From contig WTXD01000009.1 of NCBI GenBank assembly GCA_022496205.1, positions 1 to 64,000 on the forward strand: a stretch of DNA of 64,000 nt, in the 5' to 3' direction. How positions within the stretch are numbered: position 1 is the stretch's first letter; each line of letters begins with the position of its first letter. The translations under genes and the position numbers were made by a program. Shown here in pieces: positions 23,241-33,873 of this stretch. Below the pieces are notes generated by a model. The model was not told the origin of the DNA and made no database searches. It was given only the letters and a program-made list of their open reading frames with translations. Source of the DNA: Gloeopeniophorella convolvens. Its lineage: Eukaryota; Basidiomycota; Agaricomycetes; Russulales.

Positions 23241-24270
23241 TCACCCAGTCCAGACGGGCTGCAATAACCGCATAAGTTTTTGAGAACAAACAATCATGGA
23301 TAGGACATACGGGACCGGGCTGGGTGTAATTCGTCGGGATGGGATACTACGATGGACATTCCTCGTGAGTACGGGGCTCCATGTCTCATACGGTCTGTCG
23401 GACTCACATTGATGTTGATAAGAATTCCAGGTTCCTATGCGCACAATCAGCGAAAGTTTTTGAACAACATGCGCCCACTTCCACTTACGTAGCCGGTATA
23501 GACACCCGGAATAGCAACGAGTGGGCCTGGAGTACCGCTACCACCACCAGTAACGTTGATCTGGCCGCAAGAGATCTACGACCCCAGAACGCGTTAGTTC
23601 AAGTACATCCCTGGAATGATTGGCGAAGCGAGTGTGCGTACGTAGAACTGGGCGCCACCGTAGGATTGCGCAACGTGCAAAGCAATGGCCTCCATGCGGA
23701 CGAGGTATTGCCCAGTTGGCAGACTCTCCGGGAGTGGGAAAGACACGCCCGCAAGGCCCTCCGCGGGGAAGGTAATCGACTGGCCACCGTTCGTGACTGC
23801 TGAGATCTGATAAACCTTGAACCACACAGCGCCATCTCCGGCGAAGCTCGACACGTCCCCGGGTGCCTTTGCCATATAGACGTTCACGACGCCAGGGTGA
23901 TAGATAGTCCCGTCGCTCTGGATGCCGATTGTCGAGCCAGCTGACACCGTTACGGTTTGGGCCTGGCCTGAGGTCTGGGAGTCGTAGCAGCGGAAGTCTG
24001 GGCTTGTAACGTCCGTCACCTACGACGCATATCAGATATTGAATTAGCAGTAGGTGAGCCTCTACCGTACCGGTGCCTGTGTGTTGAAGTTGTTTGTTTC
24101 ACGGACATACTGCCACTGTGGGGTAACAGTTCCTCCAATGATCAAGGATGGGAATGTATCTGTTTGACGCATTGACAAACGTCACAGAGGCTCAATATAT
24201 GAAGCTCACAGTGCGCAGAAACTTGCACAGCCGCTCCAGCGAGCACTGCGAGAACGTTGAACACCTTCAT
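23241..24270 (-). CDS. AA9 lytic polysaccharide monooxygenase (ex-GH61)
   Basis: Secreted copper enzyme that oxidatively cleaves cellulose or related glucans. Signal peptide [19 protein letters not shown] is cut before His, the first copper ligand; the mature protein begins [11 protein letters not shown]. The second ligand is His in [16 protein letters not shown], and the axial Tyr is in AQFY. Cys in FRCYDSQ and in ISCGQINV can pair. The C-terminus is [19 protein letters not shown] ending VWTG. Seven exons: 24270-24210, 24159-24071, 24019-23642, 23575-23489, 23434-23408, 23346-23311 and 23258-23241; the last three are 27, 36 and 18 nt. The protein has about 231 residues, with no CBM1 and no GPI-like tail. 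A TATAAA lies about 65 bases before the ATG. Confidence 0.94.
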
Positions 24271-24334
24271 GTTGAATACACGATCTGAGTTTGTCGCTTG
24301 GTCTGTTGCAACTCTTCGGGAAAGTGGGTCAGGC

Positions 24335-24340
24335 TTTATA
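24335..24340 (-). promoter_or_regulatory. TATA box of the AA9 gene
   Basis: TATAAA on the minus strand, about 65 bases upstream of the AA9 ATG, a typical spacing for a strongly inducible fungal gene. Confidence 0.6.
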
Positions 24341-25282
24341 GCCTTCACAATGTTTTTTTTTCCATCCCATAATCGCTGAACGGGTTATTAACGATATCCT
24401 CTATGATAGATCGCGTGATGTCCTACTGTGCCCCACCGGAAAGCGACTTCCATCCGAAGTCTAAACGAGACTTTCCCCGCAACCGCGTGTATATCAGCAG
24501 GGGGTGGGGTTGTGGAGACGGAGATTCTGCCTGGCGTCATTAGCCTCCCCAATAGCAGAGGATGCCGAAGGTCGTCGAAGCACTTTATGACGCTAGAAGG
24601 TAGATCATTCCGATGATTACCCCAGGAACAAGCCCGGCCCTGGCCATGCCACTCCGGGCCACACCTCATAGCCGGAATTGAGGTGTGTAAAACCTCCGTG
24701 CGTTTCCACATGGGACGATGTACAGTTGCAGAGGTGAGTATGTCTCAATCTTGGAAGTTATAATTACACACGGGTGTCGTGGTTCGGAGGTCGCCTGACA
24801 ATTCGGCAACAGTCTTCCCGGCGTTGCATCGGACTGTCCGCTGCAATGTAGTAACCGCGACCTTACCATTGTTGGTCGGTTGCTGGGAACTCTCTATTTT
24901 CAATCGTGCTGAGACGTCTCCAGAGGCTCGACGGCGCTGTGCGAAGCTCCGATGTACTTGTGTGCTCGCGATAAGACGGTCAACACCATCGTCGTTCCGC
25001 GATTCAAATCTCCGTCTCGGGCGTGCTATGGAAACCCATGGAAAGCCTGATTCTAGTCGGCGGTTGATTTCGTGAACCTTGCTTTGAGTCAGCCTCAGAC
25101 AAGTCTGCGGCCACAATCCCAAGTCCGCACAGTTCCTACCATGCTGCCAGCTGCTTTGGCACCGGCAGGTCTACTAACACTATTGATGCTCGTCCATGAC
25201 GGTGTGCGCCCCATCCGGTGAAAACAATACTATACAGTATAGATGGCCGCCGCGCTGTCATGGCAGTGTCGCGAACTACGAA
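24341..25282. other. Intergenic upstream of the AA9 gene
   Basis: Roughly 0.9 kb. It should contain the AA9 control region and the 3' flank of DENR. Only short, unrecognised frames were seen. Confidence 0.4.
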
Positions 25283-26216
25283 TTACGAATCACCATCCTT
25301 TTTCTTCTTCTCCTCCACCATCTCAATATTGTCTACCACTACGCCCTTGAGGATGTCGAGACCCTTTTTGCCCCCCTTTCCGGCGTCCGCCCCCTCATTT
25401 GCTTCTGCAATCATGTCATAGATCTCTTGAGACACATCACCCTGCACAACGATTTCATCAATGCCAGCGGCATTTTTCGTGACAGAGCCACCAGTTGCGA
25501 AACGCTGAGCGAATAGCTTTGCAGCTTTCTTCAAATCCACGCCTAGTGTCCGAGCTTCAGCGATCACAGAGTCCTAGGAGAAGGCGCGATCATACCGAAG
25601 GCTTCCAGCCCGCGAACGGAAGTAACGAATTTGCGCTTATTCCGTTCTATTCGTTTGATGACGACCTACGAACTGGGTTAGTGGGTAGGAGATGCAGACG
25701 GGGTCTGCATACCTGAGATGCCTGGAGATACGTTAGTCAACGCAGGTTTGGTAACGAGCTCAGGACTCACTAATTTCTTCTTTTTGGCTGCATCCGCCTT
25801 CGCCTCTGCCTTTGCCTCCTTTTTAGCAGTGTCCTTCTCCAACCTTTTCTGAGCCTCGAGGCTTATCGTTCCAAGCTTAGCCTGGAGAGCCTCTTAAGAT
25901 AGTATGTAGAATCCGTGTATCAGCCTGCGTCACCATACCCGAAACTTGCTTGCGCACCATCAGAGTAGTACCTCTCGTAGAGGTCAGGGCGCTCAGCCTG
26001 AAGCCATTCCTTACATTTCGAAAGGCTACTTCCAAACTCGCAGTATTCTAGTGGAAACGTGCAAACTGCGTGGCGAGGTGAACGATCAATATTCATGTAT
26101 ATCTCATTGGAAGATGTTTGGACCTAACCACCACAGTAGAACATCTGCACCGGGGGTATTGCCTGCTTGTCTGTTTGCGTGCTGCTCCCGTCAGCTGGTA
26201 AAGTTGTGGTTGACAT
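25283..26216 (-). CDS. TMA22: Density-regulated protein DENR / Tma22
   Basis: With MCT-1/Tma20 it removes deacylated tRNA from 40S subunits and promotes recycling and re-initiation. The N-terminus, MSTTTLPADGSSTQ, leads to PPVQMFYCGV joined to CTFPLEYCEFGSSLSKCKEW, the Cys-rich DENR head. LQAERPDLYERYYSD and a charged linker rich in Lys/Ala (EALQAKLGTISLEAQKRLEK) follow. The C-terminal SUI1 domain reads IKRIERNKRKFVTSVRGLEA, VDLKKAAKLFAQRFATGGSV and DEIVVQGDVSQEIYDMI. Introns interrupt after YCGV, YYSD, the linker and EAFG. Length near 200 residues is standard. The tail is unusually acidic and basic (ADAGKGGKKG, EEKKKKDGDS). Confidence 0.93.
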
Positions 26217-26747
26217 CTCGCGGGAGCTAGGTTGTAGCGGTGCGTATCGCGGCGATGGCAAGACGCGCACTCTCTGGAGTCACTACTAAGTAGTGCCAAC
26301 CGATCCGCTGATCTTGCATCGGCGTGATCATCGCTGGCCGGCACGTGCTTCGCTCGTCGCGACTCCGCCTCTTCGGGCCTCGGCCCGGCCCCGTCCGAAA
26401 AACTAAACCTCCGAGGCAACAGAGGACACTGGTCGTTCCGTTGTTTGCTTGTTGCCCCTTTGAAGGCCCTATAGTTTTGGGTTAGCAACTAGTGGCCCTT
26501 TGGAAGCATATAGCACTCGATCCGTTTCGGGGACGTTAGTCTTGCCCAGGATTCTGACACAATGGCAGTGTAATGATATGGTACATCCTAAGACTGCCAC
26601 TAGTACAGCACGCAAAGTTTGGCTATCAGCCAGCTTACCCCTCCCCGGCTTAATTACATACATAATACTACAATGACTACAGACCACGCAATTTCAGGCA
26701 CCCTTGATCACAGAAGGGAGTAGAGTATCGACATATTACTCCCCCTC
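26217..26747. other. Intergenic, no gene recognised
   Basis: Between the DENR promoter and the end of the small minus-strand gene. Nothing beyond short frames. Confidence 0.4.
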
Positions 26748-27272
26748 CTACTGCCTACCCTCAGGTTCACGCCCCCCAGCACTTCCCCCCTCCGGGCCCT
26801 GGCCAGGTTGACTAGTATCTTCGCGCTTCTCCGATGCATAACCCTGCTTTCCACCATATCTCAGTTTCTTATCCGAGTCGTTGGAAGGAGGGTCGTAGGG
26901 ATCATTTTTGTCCACCGTCCGGTACTCCTCTGAACCGACTCCTGCCTGGCTATACTTTCCGGAAGGCGGCTCGTACGGTCGCTGCACATTGTCCGAGGAG
27001 CTATCGACACGATGGGTTGAAGAATCCGCGGGAGAACCATCCACGTCTTTGAAGTAAGAATCCGCCGAATGTTCCGATTCCTTCGATTCCGCGCGGGGTG
27101 CCCATGGTCCCTGCGTACTGGCGAAGAGACGGGTGGGGACGAAAGAGGAGGTTATTGAGCGCGATTGACGGGAAATACGCATAATAGAGATGGGACGCAT
27201 AGTTAGGGACTCGCTGGTTGTGCGTAAGAGAGATGGGTGGGAGCTTAAGCGCTTGATGTTCGTAGAGTACAT
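26748..27272 (-). CDS. Small predicted mitochondrial protein, unknown function
   Basis: A single uninterrupted frame of about 174 residues. The N-terminus, MYSTNIKRLSSHPSLLRTTS with MRPISIMRISRQSRSITSS, is rich in Arg and Ser and lacks acids, as in mitochondrial presequences; cleavage might fall near RLFAS. The rest is hydrophilic and disordered with a repeated Tyr/Pro-rich flavour (QRPYEPPSGKYSQ, KNDPYDPPSNDSDKK) and a Gly-rich end. No domain is recognised. It lies head to head with the next gene, about 115 bp apart. Coding is inferred from frame length and the clear presequence character. Confidence 0.55.
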   Translation of the reverse strand: MYSTNIKRLSSHPSLLRTTSESLTMRPISIMRISRQSRSITSSFVPTRLFASTQGPWAPRAESKESEHSADSYFKDVDGSPADSSTHRVDSSSDNVQRPYEPPSGKYSQAGVGSEEYRTVDKNDPYDPPSNDSDKKLRYGGKQGYASEKREDTSQPGQGPEGGSAGGREPEGRQ

Positions 27273-27387
27273 CAACGACTTCTCATGATGGCACTCGGTA
27301 AGCTGACCGTGACGTCAGTAGATGGCGCCCATATTCGATGGGTGGCAACAGAGACACCTCGACATCCGCCCCAGTGAGTCATCAATC

Positions 27388-28737
27388 ATGACACTGAAGA
27401 GACCTGCTCTCCATGACTCTCCGGCGTCAGCTAGAAATTCTCCAACATTGCGGAATCCTCAGAAGAAAGTGAAGCTGACAACAACAGGCTCGAACACTTC
27501 TCAACGCCGTAAGTACCTCATCTGGGCGTGCTAGAGTACTGATATCCATGTCTGTCCAGAACTCATACCACTGTCGGATCCTCCCCTCCTCGATACCGGG
27601 CTTCTCCCTCTCCTAGACCTATCTTCTCCTTCGCTCACATCACATCCCAACATTGTGGAGCGATTCAACAGGATCGCTGAGCATTTGTTCCAACGTTGCT
27701 ACCTGGTGTGTTCCTGGGGCAGTGCAAATGGCAAACTTGACCACACCGCCACCCAAGAGCTGTATGAATTCCTTGAGTTCGAGTTTTACATGATCAAGGG
27801 AGACTATCATGTTGATCCATATACTCACGATGGGGCAGATCAGCGGCTTTCAGGGTCATGGCACGTTTCTTTTTTCTTTTCCTTCACTTGAAGCATCTGC
27901 TTACTCGAATTCGCCGCTCGTAGGTACTTTCATCGTGTTCCCCGCCGGAGTGGCACAGTCTCGAACCCGACGGCCGTTCTCGGGTACCGTGGCGGCTCCC
28001 GGAAGGGTCTAGACATAACGCTTGGATCGCCTGTCGCTCCAATTATTTCTACAAACTCACATTATTTCCCCTCGACATCGTCCACTCTAGGCGAACCAGT
28101 CCCGGTTCGGGGTGGCGTACTGCTACGCTCACTCCGAAGAGTTTCTGATGGGGCTGTGGTCTCGGGGCCTTCCCTGCTTGTCGATGAGCTGCTCCGAGTT
28201 AGCAAGGCGTCTAGTATTGCAGAACTGGTGACAGACAAATGGCAGGGTGACCTTTCAGCATTCTGCTCGCCTCCATCCGAAGGACCCGACAGGAGACACA
28301 CATTCCTCTTCATTGGCGCCAAGAATATACATTCCCCGTCCCAAGTATACAAATCTCCCCGCATCGGGTTGGATCTCTCACACCCGGCCACATGCCCTGA
28401 ACTAACTGATCAACGGGTTCAATATGTTTCAAAGCCGTACCGATACTTCATTCTTCCGCACCTCCTGACCGCGAACGGCCGCGGACAAACCTTTCTTGGT
28501 GTTTATGATCACTATATCAACAACCTTCGTGTTACGGAGGCGTCCCTTGCAAGCAAAATAGTCAGCTCGACAGGTCTGCAGCTCACGACGGTCAGCAAGT
28601 ATCTCAGCGCATATCAAGAAGCCATCTCATCCGGGAAATTCGAGCGTTTTGTAGGCTCGAAGGGAAAGGGTGCATCCGCGTCCCCGGTACCATTCTTACA
28701 GCTTATTGGTGCTTTGCGGCGCTGTCAGCTAGCATGA
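27388..28737 (+). CDS. Conserved fungal protein of unknown function
   Basis: Exon 1 encodes MTLKRPALHDSPASARNSPT and a Lys-rich piece (NPQKKVKLTTTGSN), possibly a nuclear signal. Exon 2 runs from QLIPLSDPPLLDTG through ERFNRIAEHLFQRCYL to GADQRLSG. Exon 3 starts YFHRVPRRSGTV and runs unbroken to the stop, with GYRGGSRKGLDITLGSP, RGGVLLRSLRRVSDGAVVSG and PSLLVDELLRVSKASSIAEL. The C-terminal region is YVSKPYRYFILPHLLTANGR, then KGASASPVPFLQLIG. I recognise this as a family conserved in mushrooms without a settled function. The order of the RGG, GP and YRGG blocks faintly recalls alkyladenine-DNA glycosylase, but I cannot confirm that. The second intron either uses GT at 27855 or GC at 27861. 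Confidence 0.75.
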
Positions 28738-29402
28738 AGCGGGATAGGTTCTACTTCTGGGCGGCTGCACAGCATCGGCCCGGTTATTTCGCGGGGGCGT
28801 AGGTCACTGTCAGCTGTAGGCTCACTCATGGAGCGGTATTGAATTTGCCACACTACTACTAGTACTACTTACAGAGCAGTGGTAGTCTCGCATTCACGTT
28901 CGGTCGTTATATCACCGCTTCTGATTTGTCTTACGTGATCACTGGCAGGTGCTGATGAGTGAGTCACGTCATCTGTGCCCCCAACGCACCTCAGCTAGCA
29001 GGATGAAGGCGAGCCTGATAAGTACAAGCAGGTGTTCGAACAGAATCTGAATCTGACATGCTCGATTCCAGAACAAGATTCTTCCTTGGCACGTTTGTCC
29101 TAGGGGTATAGAGGATCTATACGTGGGTCACTAGACAAGCCGAATCGGAAGGCCGCCCAAGCTCCATCGGTTCTTCTCTTCTTATCCTAGATAGTGTGTG
29201 TCCAAGCGCACGAATTCGTTCACTTTCGGGATCATGTGTCTAATGCTCCCCGCGCTCCTCAGCTCGCGCGTGCCGTTGCGGCTCCAGCTGTCCAGTGCCA
29301 CGATAAGCTCCTGGGAGTACATTAAAACCTGATACTTCTATCTGTGCGCGCCGTTGGATCCCACTCGCTCCTCCCTACCAGCCTACATATATTTGCGAAA
29401 GG
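28738..29402. other. Intergenic, no gene recognised
   Basis: 665 bp between two plus-strand genes, holding the promoter of the MFS gene. Near 28852-28872 there is a short CTACTACTAGTACTACT tract. No RNA gene was seen. Confidence 0.4.
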
Positions 29403-31738
29403 ATGGGATCCTTCAGCGAGAAAAGCGACGAGAAACATGATCGCGTCTCAGTCGATTCCTACCAAGTCGATACTGGAGCTCAGCTGGTGGCGGGGCTCTC
29501 TTCTCAACTGGACCCAAAAGAAGCATTGAGAATCAGGTCAGCTTGATCCCACAGCAATTCACCTCATCTAATGACGTCGAGTAAAGACGAAAGATCGACA
29601 AGCACATCATGCCTCTTATGTGTGGTGAGTGTAAACCCCGGCTCCGAGGATATTCAACTCAGGGAGATCTTGTCAGTCTTGTATTGGTGTGTCCGTTTCA
29701 AATTACCTCGGCGGTTCGGAGTATAGACCGAGCATTCAGGATACAATTTATGGACAAGACGACTCTAGGGAGTTCTGCGATTCTCGGCATACGGTAAGCT
29801 CCCTTGCGTAAGTTGTGTAAGCTTCTCGTAGTTGATGGTCGTTCAGAGAGTCCACCCATCTTTCTACAAATCAGTGCGTGTAACTGCTTGGTGGCACGTT
29901 GACAAACCTGAGAACCTGCGTGCCTCGCCTCAGATATAACTGGCTAGTCTAATCTTCCAACCTCCTTTCGATTGCTGATATTCTGTGGGTTGATTAGGCT
30001 GGGAACGATCTTCTACCTCAGCTATCTTGTCTTTGAATTTCCGCAGAATCTGGCGCTGCAGCGTTTTCCAGTTGGGAAATGGATGAGGTATGTCAAAGCC
30101 CGGTTCACCTGACTTTGAGCTTCTAAAGCAGTATATCTGCCAGCATCAACATCTTCATCTGGGGTGCTGCTTTGTGCAGTCATGCCGCCTGCAAGAACTT
30201 CGCTGGCCTCTTCGTGGTTCGCTTCATTCTGGGGATGTGCGAGGGATCCATCACGGCAGGCTTCATGATCGTCAGCTCGATGTTCTACACACGGAGAGAG
30301 CACACCGCTAGGGTTGGCTATTGGTGTGAGTCACGTCATGGTATACCTTCTGCGCTATCGTCTTACTTGCAGCAGTCTTGATGAACGGGACTGGTCCGTA
30401 GCTCCTGCCGCTGGCTCCTGCACAATCTGAGACCCGTTGCAGCTCAGATTATTTCTGGGTTCATCAGTTTCGGATCCTTGCACATTCACACCTCTGGGTT
30501 CGAACCCTGGCAATGGTAACGAATTCGAATGTGTAGGCCCTCCCTGGAACACGCTTAACTTGACATCCAGGCTCATGATCATCACGGGGACACTCACACT
30601 CATCACTGCGGTACTTTTCTTGTGAGTGACCCTTCCAGGTGGTCAATCAGACGTACACTCACGGGTAACAGTTGCTTCTTCCCGGACTCTCCGACAAATG
30701 CGTGGTTCTTGACCGTGGATGAGAGGGCAATGGCGGTGCAACGCATCAAGGTATGTTCGGTGCGTTCCTGGTATGCAGCAAAGCTGACGGTCGGATCCAA
30801 AGGAAAACCAAACCGGAGTTGAAAACAAGCACTTCAAGAAAGACCAGTTCGCGATATTTTGCGTTTGACTGTGAACACTGCCTTATAGCGTCGCTGAATA
30901 GGATGATTGAAGCTTTGGTGGACCCCAAAACTTGGCTTTTCGCGCTATTCTCGGCGCTGGACAATATCCCGAACTCCCTCACGAACCAGCGGCAAATTAT
31001 CGTATCGTCCTTCGGTTTCAGCCCGTTCCAGACCACGTTGCTCGGTTGCGTGGACGGTGTAGTGGAGATTGTGACGATATACACTGGCGTGAAGCTCGTG
31101 GCGCGCATTCCAGACAGCAGAGCATGGGTAGGGATCATCTACTTCATCCCCAACATACTCGGCGTTTTTCTAGTCAACTTCCTGCCCTGGAGCGACAAGG
31201 TTGGTTTGCTTTTCTCGGTTTGGCTAACAGGTACGTGTATAGAGAGGCTTTTGTAGACTGGTGCTCACAGCCGATCGAAACAAGGCGTCGGCACCACTGG
31301 TTTTGTTTTGTCTTTAGCTTGGGTGTCGCAGACGACTGCCGGGCATACCAAGAAGGTCACGACAAACGCCATTATGCTGTCCGCATACTGTATTGGCAAC
31401 GCCGCTGGGCCGTTCATGTGGCAGGCGAGGTACAAGCCTCGGTGGGCAGACTTTTTCCGACCGATTGTGCCCGCCCTGACGCATATTGTTCCAGCAATCA
31501 CGTCCCATGGATTATCATTGGGATATGCTACGCGATCTGCATCGTCTTGCTGTACGCCATCCGGGTTCTCCTGGCTCGCGAGAACAAGCGACGTGACTCA
31601 GAGTCGCCGGACGATACGTACGAAGATGTGTATGTCATCAAGACAAACGAAGACGGCAAGCGTGTGGAGGTGAAAGTATCGAAGGAATTTCTGGACCTGA
31701 CGGATCGGCAGAATAGAGATTTCCGATATGTATTGTAG
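29403..31738 (+). CDS. MFS transporter, Dal5/allantoate-permease family
   Basis: Probable proton-coupled importer of an organic anion such as allantoate, nicotinate or a related vitamin/acid at the plasma membrane; substrate unknown. The start is MGSFSEKSDEKHDRVSVDSY, cytosolic. RKIDKHIMPLMC joins a 10-nt exon to give VLYW, then IQFMDKTTLGSSAILGI, the Dal5-family signature. A 27-nt exon (ESTHLSTN), a 9-nt exon (YNW) and LGTIFYLSYLVFEFPQNLAL follow. Further exons give INIFIWGAALCSHAACKNFA, GLFVVRFILGMCEGSITAGF, FISFGSLHIHTSGFEPWQW, LMIITGTLTLITAVLF and CFFPDSPTNAWFLT. The second half includes MIEALVDPKTWLFALFSALD and TNAIMLSAYCIGNAAGPFMW, and the tail is charged. At least twelve exons; one intron appears to be GC-AG (29943-29997). 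About 500 residues and twelve hydrophobic segments are expected. Confidence 0.9.
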
Positions 31739-32217
31739 GTTATGCTCTTCAGTGCAATACGTGAGGGACGCGAAGAGACCTTGTGTAGTAATTCGAGCAA
31801 TCCGATGAAGAAATCGTGTAGAAGGTATTGAGTCAAAAAGTAAGCATACACGTGAAGGAACACATAGTGACAGCGAGTACAGCGCGACCGTAGTGCAAAT
31901 CAAGTAATCAAATCAATATGGTCAGACATACTGGTCATTGAGTGACGGATTAGAGTAACGAGCGAGGATGGAATGTTTGCAGGGATATTATTGTACGATT
32001 ATTATAACTTTGATCTTTCAGCGCGTCTTGTGCCGGTGGTTGCGCATGCGGATTTTCGTTACAAGCTTGACAGACAAAAACAGATAGCTGGTTTGAACTG
32101 CAGTGGGTGTCGGATTGAATAAATTATCTGATCAAACATGAGTGCAAGCTCTGATTGCGGCGGATGGCAAGACGTACGATCGTTGAAGATCCCCAGGTGA
32201 AAAAAAGAGTACAAGTG
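31739..32217. other. Intergenic between convergent genes
   Basis: 479 bp separating the MFS stop and the hydrolase stop. AT-rich 3' flanks only. Confidence 0.5.
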
Positions 32218-33655
32218 TTAATGTTTCGACCCGAGGAAGCGTACGAATGCAGAAACGATCGTTTCAGGGTGACTGACAGTCAGATCGTGGCCTCCATCTT
32301 GAATAGTGACAAGCTCGGACTGCGGAAGGAGGGACTGCATTCGCGCCGCATACTTGTGGGGAACAGTATTATCAGCAGTGCCCTGGAGAAACGTTCAGGC
32401 ATACGCTGAAGTAAGATACGTAGAGAAGGCACACCCAAATGAGAAGGACTTCGCGTTCTGAGGCGCCTAGTGCCTCGAATGATTCGTGTAATCCACGGAT
32501 TGGACCATCTCTCAGAGAAGATGCGATGGCAGCATTGTAGCCAGGAAGGTGGGCAGACTGTATGCGTACAATCTTCACAATCATCATCAGTGGAATCAAG
32601 ACTGGCAAGACTGGGAAAGGCATGCCTCAGACACAGGATCACTAGAAGAAGAATTGGCAAGTCGTTGAAGGTAGAACTGAGCATTGGGATTTTAGCGACC
32701 ATGAGCATGTGCGATAAAATTGACCAACCCGGAATGGCGCACTGGACGTCACGGTTTGAATGAATGGCGACGACATAAATTTCGTTGTCCTCGACAGGTC
32801 ACCAGACTTCGGGGGAAAATGAATTACCATAATCAGTCAGGCAAGATGCACGATACCTCCACCAATCCAGTCGGTGCAATCAGCGCCACTTTGGCGTCAA
32901 CTAGGTCGGGGAAGTACGCAGTAAACGCAGCAAGAATGCCACCACCCTACGTATTGGAACTGTCAAAATTGAAGAACAGCACAAATCGAGTTACAAACCA
33001 TCGACACGCCGGCAATATTTGCCTTGGGCCATTTGACGTGTTGCATAAGAAGTGCCAGCTGGGTAGCGTACAGTGACGCGTCATAGGTAATCTCGGGAGC
33101 ATCCGAGTAGCCGCGGCCATACAGGTCTGAGAACCGTTATACAACGTACATGGAGGGACAGATGGCAGAGAACTCACCGTACATCAGAACGCGAAAGCCA
33201 CGGGACGCGAGGGCGGGGGCCACGTCCTTCCATATTAATGAAGGCACAGATAAGCCGTGAATGAGGACGATCTGATTATGTATCCTCAGCATAGGGGGAA
33301 GGGGGGCAGCGAATGCGGGGTAGGACCTTTTTCCCGTTCTCAGGGCCCATAAGCCAGTAGCGTACCTGTGTTCGAAACAACGCAAAAGTGTCAAAATGAG
33401 TGGACCACGGTAGTGAGAGCGTTGTCGAAGACGTACCCTACCAAACGGTAGAGAGACATATGCGCCACCCGTATAATAGTCCTCCGGGTAAATATCTTTG
33501 GCCTTGGTCTCGGGTCCAAGGCTAGCCAGGGAAGGGTGAACGCTATATCCTTGAGGCGCGTGTGGGAATTGAGCAAAGAAATAAGAGATAAGGAGAAGCG
33601 GAGGGATGAGAAGGAGAGACAGTGTGAGACATTGATACGGAGTTGTTGCTGGCAT
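32218..33655 (-). CDS. Alpha/beta hydrolase, membrane anchored
   Basis: Serine hydrolase of unknown substrate. The N-terminus has a signal anchor (YQCLTLSLLLIPPLLLISYF). The core starts IHNQIVLIHGLSVPSLIWKD, the HG oxyanion region. Then comes GFRVLMYG joined to DLYGRGYSDAPEITYDASLY. The nucleophile elbow is NIAGVSM joined to GGGILAAFTAYFPDLVDAKV, giving GxSxG. The later helical part includes HLPGYNAAIASSLRDGPIRG. The catalytic His lies in LVTIQDGGHDLTVSHPETIV and the preceding Asp is probably in GTADNTVPHKYA. The end is FVRFLGSKH, stop at 32218-32220. The triad looks complete. It shares a 218 bp divergent promoter with the next gene. Confidence 0.87.
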
Positions 33656-33873
33656 AGTGGTGGGGAGCGAACGAGGCAGAGGTGCAGCTCGCAGAGTCGA
33701 TACGCGAGAGCTCGCCTGAGTCGCGCGCGTGGCCAATGGCTCGATTCTTCTGACCACGACGAGCCTGCACATCCGAAAAGGGAAATAAGTTCTGTCCCCG
33801 TGATCATCTACACACGTGAGGGGGAACGCGTTGGCTGACTTTGCCCGTGTTTGGTCGCTCTCCTCTTCTTGCC

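Noticed and set aside
30480..30570. GGGTTCGAACCCTGG looks like a tRNA T-arm
   Set aside because: It lies inside the coding sequence of the MFS permease (SGFEPWQW) and no matching acceptor, D or anticodon arms surround it.
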